This document shows positions 48,922-53,405 of a stretch of 53,405 nt of DNA, piece by piece. The position numbers and the translations under genes are program-made. The notes under the pieces were generated by a model. The model saw nothing but the letters and a program-made list of their open reading frames with translations. It did no database searches and was not told the DNA's origin. Position 1 is the first letter of the stretch. Each line of letters opens with the position of its first letter. This DNA comes from an uncultured Clostridia bacterium (GTDB lineage Bacteria; Bacillota; Clostridia; Peptostreptococcales; Anaerovoracaceae). Where the stretch lies: positions 1 through 53,405 of the forward strand of contig CAKQOE010000015.1 in the NCBI GenBank assembly GCA_934255545.1, given 5' to 3'.

Positions 48922-51567
48922 ATGAAAAAATTTAACGATCTTCTCAGAAAAGCAGAATTTAATAATACGGGTTCTACGCTGGTAGTAGTCGCAGTCTGCG
49001 TGATGTTCATAGGCATACTTGCAGTGACTATGCTTATGACATCGTATATGAACTATCAAATGAAGATCACGGACAGGCTTTCCACTGTAAATTTTCACAG
49101 TGCAGAGGGCGCACTCGATCAGGCGAGCGCCGGACTTAAAGTGCAGTCTGAAAAGTCGCTTGAGGAAGCATTTGATTATGCGGAAAAGTATTACGCTGCG
49201 ACACCGCAGAAGGAGCGGACGAATCTCATAAACAAACGGTATGTGACTGAATATTTCGGAAAGCTTGCGTCTGCTGCAGGGATAAAGGAAAACTCGGCGG
49301 CAAAGGGCAGCTACGTTACTCAGGTATCATCAAATATAAAGGGTGAAAGATATGTGACGCTTGCATCCTCAGGCAGCGGTACGAGTGGAGACTCACAGGA
49401 AAAGAAGTTTTGTGATCATCTGAAAACACTTACGCTTGAAGGTGTTGACAGCAACAGCAGCGTGCGTGACAGAGTAAGCTTCAGCGCCGGTGACGGCGGA
49501 AATATCGTAATTGCTTACAATACGGAAGATTATTACATTGAAGTAAAAAATTTAAAGATAACTTATACTGACGATAAGGACTACCAGACGACGATAACGA
49601 CTGACATAAGGCTCACGCCGCCTGTTTCCGTGCCAGAGGATTATTTTACATCGAGCACGATGAAAAACAGTATTGTCGATGATTACGCTATAATTGCTGA
49701 CGGAACTGTTTCAGCAGTTACAGGGGGCGATTCGACCGTAGATGGAAATGTGTACAGCGGCGGCGGGATATTCGCTCCGAGCAGTACGCTGACTCTTAAG
49801 TCAGATATAGTCGCATCGCGCGAGGATCTCAACGCCAGGGGATCGGGCAGGATAACAGTAAACGCCGGAAAGACTGACTCTGCGCCGCAGGTGTGGGTGA
49901 AGAATATCATTACTTCACTGAGCGACGGAGCTGCAGGGGAGAGAGCCGCGGCAGACGGAGCGGGAACAGCGACCGGCAGTACGTCCGGTGCAAGCTCGAG
50001 CATAACTGTAAACGGAGACTGCTATGTAGCGGACGATCTTATAATGAACAACCCGGATCACAGCGTTACTGTAAACGGAAATTATTACGGATACAATACA
50101 GGAAGCTCTACGAGCGCATATAAAAAACGTTACGACGGCAGCGCGATAGGTATAAACGCATCCGGCGCAGACCTTAATATAACCGGAAAGCTGTGGCTTG
50201 CGGGACTCAATATCCTTGAGGATACTTCTTACATAAATTCAAATGAGACTGCAAAGGTAAAAGAGGGCGAATCGCTTTCATATAAATGGACGCAGAGCGC
50301 GTATCTTATACCGGGTGAGTGTATCGTGGGCGCTGACGGGCAGAATCCGATGCCGGCTTCAACATTTGACAAGCTGACTAATTACAATGCAACGAACGGT
50401 ACGCGCGGAAAGCTCGATCTGAATTTTATGAATTATCCGTTTATAACTCAGATAAATATCGAGGAGTATCTTGATAAGGATGATCCGTATACGTATAAAT
50501 ACGTACAGCAGTATGACGGAGCGACATCTGAAAATGTTGTTTACCTGTATATGAACTTTACTGACGAGTCTACGGCAAGCATGTATTTTGCAAGGTACGC
50601 ATCGTATCTGACTCAGCGCACGGCGCTGACTGCCGCAGCCGATATCCTGGGCTACGGAAAGGTAAAGCTGAGTGATGATGTTCTTAACGGAAAGGACGGA
50701 AAGTTCTCGGGAAACATCCTGCTGTTCGATAAGGATGAAACACAGGCTCCCGGAACAGGAACGGGAACCGGTACGTCATCATCCGGAAGCTCATATAAAA
50801 ATACGTTCGATCAGCGAGAGGACACAAATAAAAACGAGTCTGACGGCTCAGAGAGCGACCCGTTCAGAGATTCTGTTACATCGCCTAATGACTCTATATT
50901 GATAGAAGACCGGCCATCATCAGGCAGCGGAAGCTCGGACGGCGGAAATGGTCAGGGCAATACAGGCAATGAAGGCGAATCCGGAAATTCAGACGGCGAT
51001 AAGCCTGATACGACAAAATCATACACGCCGTTCGGTTCTATGACGCTCGCCGAGAGCAACAGGAGCGTACATTCTCCTGAGATGGTAAACTATGAAACTG
51101 AGTGCAACTACAAATATAACGGCCTCATAAGCCTGCTCGACAGCAATATATATACAAGCTATCCGGCGTATAAGCTGGTCGCTAACATGTTTACCTCAAA
51201 AGGGCTGGTCGAGGATGAGGATAAGGATGTAAATGTTATTTACGTGCCGGAAAGATCACAGGCAGATGACGGAACAGAGCTTACATATACTAAGAAAAAG
51301 CTTTCTTTGGGTAATGAAAATAAAACTGTTCTTGTTAAGGGCGGCGCAGGCATGAACAAGGGTATAGTGATCGCCGACCGTGATGTTGTGGTAAGCGGCA
51401 ATTTTAACGGAACTATAATCACGACGGGAAATGTCACACTGCAGGGCAGCGTTACTGTCAAAGCTGAATATACTGCAGGCTTTGACAACATAGCAAAGCC
51501 TGAGCAGACGTCGGAAACAGCAGAGCGAGTTAAGGTAACTTACCGCAACTGGAAAAAGAACAGGTAA
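48922..51567 (+). CDS. Large PilX-like pilus-associated protein
   Basis: 881 residues. The N-terminus NNTGSTLVVVAVCVMFIGILAVTML resembles a PilX-type minor pilin with Ser at +1 and no Glu at +5. The helix is followed by FHSAEGALDQASAGLK, typical of the family. The rest is repetitive and Gly/Ser/Asp-rich, with stretches like VTGGDSTVDGNVYSGGGIFAPSSTLTLKSDIV and VVVSGNFNGTIITTGNVTLQGSVTV that look like a beta-helix or polymer-forming fold. The ribosome site is weak. Probably an adhesive or scaffolding component displayed with the pilus. Confidence 0.75.
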   Translation: MKKFNDLLRKAEFNNTGSTLVVVAVCVMFIGILAVTMLMTSYMNYQMKITDRLSTVNFHSAEGALDQASAGLKVQSEKSLEEAFDYAEKYYAATPQKERTNLINKRYVTEYFGKLASAAGIKENSAAKGSYVTQVSSNIKGERYVTLASSGSGTSGDSQEKKFCDHLKTLTLEGVDSNSSVRDRVSFSAGDGGNIVIAYNTEDYYIEVKNLKITYTDDKDYQTTITTDIRLTPPVSVPEDYFTSSTMKNSIVDDYAIIADGTVSAVTGGDSTVDGNVYSGGGIFAPSSTLTLKSDIVASREDLNARGSGRITVNAGKTDSAPQVWVKNIITSLSDGAAGERAAADGAGTATGSTSGASSSITVNGDCYVADDLIMNNPDHSVTVNGNYYGYNTGSSTSAYKKRYDGSAIGINASGADLNITGKLWLAGLNILEDTSYINSNETAKVKEGESLSYKWTQSAYLIPGECIVGADGQNPMPASTFDKLTNYNATNGTRGKLDLNFMNYPFITQINIEEYLDKDDPYTYKYVQQYDGATSENVVYLYMNFTDESTASMYFARYASYLTQRTALTAAADILGYGKVKLSDDVLNGKDGKFSGNILLFDKDETQAPGTGTGTGTSSSGSSYKNTFDQREDTNKNESDGSESDPFRDSVTSPNDSILIEDRPSSGSGSSDGGNGQGNTGNEGESGNSDGDKPDTTKSYTPFGSMTLAESNRSVHSPEMVNYETECNYKYNGLISLLDSNIYTSYPAYKLVANMFTSKGLVEDEDKDVNVIYVPERSQADDGTELTYTKKKLSLGNENKTVLVKGGAGMNKGIVIADRDVVVSGNFNGTIITTGNVTLQGSVTVKAEYTAGFDNIAKPEQTSETAERVKVTYRNWKKNR

Positions 51568-51664
51568 GCGGATATCTTGGTGTATGTGTTTTGATAAGCT
51601 GTGAATCGTTTAATTGCGATGCATAGCTGGCGACATGAACCACTTTAAGGAAAGTAATGCTGAT

Positions 51665-52306
51665 ATGAATTTTTTACATAATAAAAATATTAAAAATAAA
51701 ATATACAGCATGACGCGCGCCCGGCGCGCCGACAGGACTGAGAGCGGCTCAGCCGTCATTTCAAACGCCGGTTTTTCACTGATAGAAATAATAGTGGTCG
51801 TGCTGGTGATCGCTATAGCCGCAGGCGCGGCCGTCATGAGCCTGAGCGCTGCGCTGCGCGCCAATACGACGCGGGCGGCGACAGAGCTTTCGTCTGTTAT
51901 TTCCGAAGCGCGCATTGAGGCTATGAGCAGGCCGGCAGGCTCTGTTGAGCTGCGCGTTTATCAGAGCGGCAGCGACGGCAGGTTTTATGCTGACATAGTT
52001 ATGAAAAAGACAGGAAAGGCTGATGCGGCCGGTACGTCGTCCGGCGGTTCTGAAAAGATCATAGAGTCTAAGTCTGTAGCGTCCGGAGCAGTTTCGCTGA
52101 GCGCGTCTGATTCGAGCGCTGCGGCCGGCAGGAGCGCGGAGATAAAGGGAAGCAGCAGTGCTGTCATAAAGTTTGACAAGAGCAGCGGGCGGCTGAGCTC
52201 GTTTAAAGTCGGAACGGGCAGCGGATACGACTCAGTAGTGATATCCGGGGCTAAAACTTCTACGGTCAGGATCGCAAAAATGACCGGTCGTTCGTATGTT
52301 GAATGA
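51665..52306 (+). CDS. GspH/FimT-type minor pilin
   Basis: The start is taken as ATG 51665 (MNFLHNKN) behind AAGGAAAG; two ATGs further upstream lack ribosome sites. The leader of about 37 residues ends in SNAG before FSLIEIIVVVLVIAIAAGAAV with Glu5. It includes a hairpin GCGCGC-CCG-GCGCGC (51715-51729) that encodes the ARRAD part. The C-terminal region has the GspH-like ATELSSVISEARIEAMSRPAG. A Ser/Ala-rich linker occurs near residues 130-165. Confidence 0.8.
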   Translation: MNFLHNKNIKNKIYSMTRARRADRTESGSAVISNAGFSLIEIIVVVLVIAIAAGAAVMSLSAALRANTTRAATELSSVISEARIEAMSRPAGSVELRVYQSGSDGRFYADIVMKKTGKADAAGTSSGGSEKIIESKSVASGAVSLSASDSSAAAGRSAEIKGSSSAVIKFDKSSGRLSSFKVGTGSGYDSVVISGAKTSTVRIAKMTGRSYVE

Positions 52307-52339
52307 ATCGCAAATAGACAATGAATGGCTGACCGGAAC

Positions 52340-52354
52340 GCGCGCCCGGCGCGC
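52340..52354. repeat. Short hairpin before the last minor-pilin gene
   Basis: GCGCGC-CCG-GCGCGC, identical to the one inside the preceding gene at 51715-51729. Confidence 0.7.
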
Positions 52355-52408
52355 CGGCAGCGATATGCATAACTATTTATATAAATACAGTAAAAGGACA
52401 GAAAAGAT

Positions 52409-53017
52409 ATGACAATATCATGCAATGACGGCAGCCGCCGGGCGGCTGAAACAAAACTGAATGATACTGATTCAGGCTTTACATTGATAGAGCTTGTTGT
52501 AGGCATTACTGTCATGCTTTTTGTGATGCTGTCGCTTGTCGTGTTCGTTTCTGTCGGAACGCGCGGCTACTCGACGTCGAACGCCGAGGTCTCGCTTCAG
52601 ATGGAGTCGCAGATAGCGCTTAACCAGATAAAAGATATGGTCATGGAGGGGGCGAGTGTTTCGGGGCCGCTTGAGCTGAACGGCTGCACTGTATACTCCG
52701 TGCTAAATGATGACGGGCGCATGCTGCTGATACTTGACAGTGACAATAAACGCCTGCTTGAGTACAGCCAGAGCATAGACGACATCACGGATCGCTACGG
52801 AAACATCGTGCCTGTAACATCCGGTGCAGTCCGGGACGCTGCCGGAAATTACCGTGACTACATGATAGCGCAGGGCGTCACGTCTCTGTCGATAGAACAG
52901 CCGGATCCGCAGTCGTCTTTTGTAAATGTGACAATAGGCTTCGAACGCCCGGGCAAAAGCCGCAGAATATCGGGATCTTATCGGATGAGGAATTTTGTGC
53001 CTTTGGATGAGGGGTGA
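52409..53017 (+). CDS. PilW/GspJ-type minor pilin
   Basis: 202 residues. The leader MTISCNDGSRRAAETKLNDTDSG ends before FTLIELVVGITVMLFVMLSLVVF with Glu5. The hairpin CAGCCGC-CGG-GCGGCTG (52432-52448) encodes the SRRAA part. The mature protein has GspJ-like features (MESQIALNQIKDMVMEGASVSGP, TVYSVLNDDGRMLLILDSDNKRLLEY). AAAGGAC precedes the ATG. The stop codon at 53015-53017 is directly joined to the first unit of the downstream tandem repeat. Confidence 0.85.
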   Translation: MTISCNDGSRRAAETKLNDTDSGFTLIELVVGITVMLFVMLSLVVFVSVGTRGYSTSNAEVSLQMESQIALNQIKDMVMEGASVSGPLELNGCTVYSVLNDDGRMLLILDSDNKRLLEYSQSIDDITDRYGNIVPVTSGAVRDAAGNYRDYMIAQGVTSLSIEQPDPQSSFVNVTIGFERPGKSRRISGSYRMRNFVPLDEG

Positions 53018-53405
53018 CCGATGGCGAGATGAAAAGTCAGCAGAATAGCAGTTGTGGCAAAAATGCTGACCGATGGCGAGATAAAAAGTCAGCAAAATGC
53101 TGCAGATGTGAAAATGCTGACCGATGGCGAGTTAAAAAGTCAGCAGAATAGCAGTTGTGGCAAAAATGCTGAACGATGGCGAGATGAAAAGTCAGCAAAA
53201 GCACTGTATGGCGAAAATGCTGAACGATGGCGAGATGAAAAGTCAGCAAAAGCACTGTATGGCAAAAATGCTGACCGATGGCGAGTTGGAAAGTCAGCAA
53301 AAGCACTGTATGGCGAAAATGCTGACCGATGGCGAGATGAAAAGTCAGCAAAATGCTGCAGATGTGAAAATGCTGACCGATGGCGAGTTAAAAAGTCAGC
53401 AAAAG
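53015..53405. repeat. Tandem 51/52-bp repeat array, open at the window end
   Basis: Eight units are seen, with the core GATGGCGAG spaced 52, 51, 52, 51, 51, 51 and 51 bases. Each unit contains a GCTGAC/GTCAGC hairpin around the GATGGCGAG loop, then a ~20-base variable part of which only three kinds occur, built around AATAGCAGTTGTGG, ATGCTGCAGATGTG and AGCACTGTATGG. From the fourth unit on the length is 17 codons, so the plus strand stays open and repeats MLTDGEMKSQQ then KHCMAK. No ribosome site is seen. The array continues past the edge. Confidence 0.85.

Noticed and set aside
53037..53351. Minus-strand repeat protein (LTFHLAIGQHF units)
   Set aside because: It results from the repeat unit length near a multiple of three; no start signal, and the frame breaks where units are 52 bases.
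53015..53405. CRISPR array
   Set aside because: Regular spacing resembles CRISPR, but the spacer-like parts recur (three kinds in eight units), the whole unit is a simple tandem repeat, and no cas gene is near.

Overview
The window looks like a chromosomal segment of an anaerobic Bacillota, probably class Clostridia. The reasons are strong AGGAGG-type ribosome binding sites, an SLH-anchored surface protein, MATE and LysR families of clostridial type, a one-piece tmRNA and a Gram-positive type IV pilus (T4P) cluster. I cannot place the genus. GC content is intermediate, and intergenic gaps are studded with short GC-rich hairpins.

Region by region: (1) 1-8211 is a small integrated element: tyrosine integrase with an internal HTH and a broken C-terminus, XRE repressor, excisionase, HUH rolling-circle Rep, Bro-N antirepressor, late-regulator-like protein, ribbon-helix-helix proteins and a par-like type I toxin-antitoxin (TA) locus. 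It ends at a 3' half of tRNA-Arg(ACG). It carries Rep and phage-type regulators but no structural, terminase or relaxase gene that I recognise, so it resembles a phage/plasmid satellite. The octamer TGAAGAGG occurs 15 times in it. A truncated second TA locus lies just outside the attachment site. (2) 8547-14092 is ordinary chromosome: MATE transporter, MltG-like membrane protein, RluA-type pseudouridine synthase, lepB, smpB and ssrA (tmRNA). (3) 14093-18223 is an accretion behind tmRNA: a decayed IS1182-type element, an SLH surface protein of different codon use, a solo IS end and an inverted copy of the tmRNA 3' end. (4) 18309-19763 is a structured leader plus a MepA-like MATE gene. (5) 19971-28788 is a LysR-linked cluster for shikimate or quinate: two shikimate dehydrogenase paralogues, MFS transporter, shikimate kinase, TIM-barrel isomerase/dehydratase, and a large FMN/FAD/4Fe-4S enoate-reductase-type enzyme behind a leader that can form a four-way junction followed by a terminator. 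(6) 29368-31389 is a soluble hybrid histidine kinase. (7) 31720-36843 is a three-gene operon: leucine-rich-repeat protein, very acidic VWA protein with a degenerate metallopeptidase motif, and MoxR-type AAA+ ATPase. (8) 37196 to the window end is a T4P cluster: pilB, pilT, pilC, two major-type prepilins with a decayed third, pilD, a pilM-pilN fusion, pilO and four minor-pilin-like genes. It runs into a 51/52-bp tandem repeat that continues past the edge.

The most promising leads for new biology are the shikimate cluster with its structured leader, the LRR-VWA-MoxR operon, the paired 77-bp structured repeats between pilin genes, the hairpins with variable arms and constant loops (some inside pilin leader peptides), and the octamer-rich satellite with its par-like TA loci. 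All functions are read from sequence alone; no database search or folding program was used.
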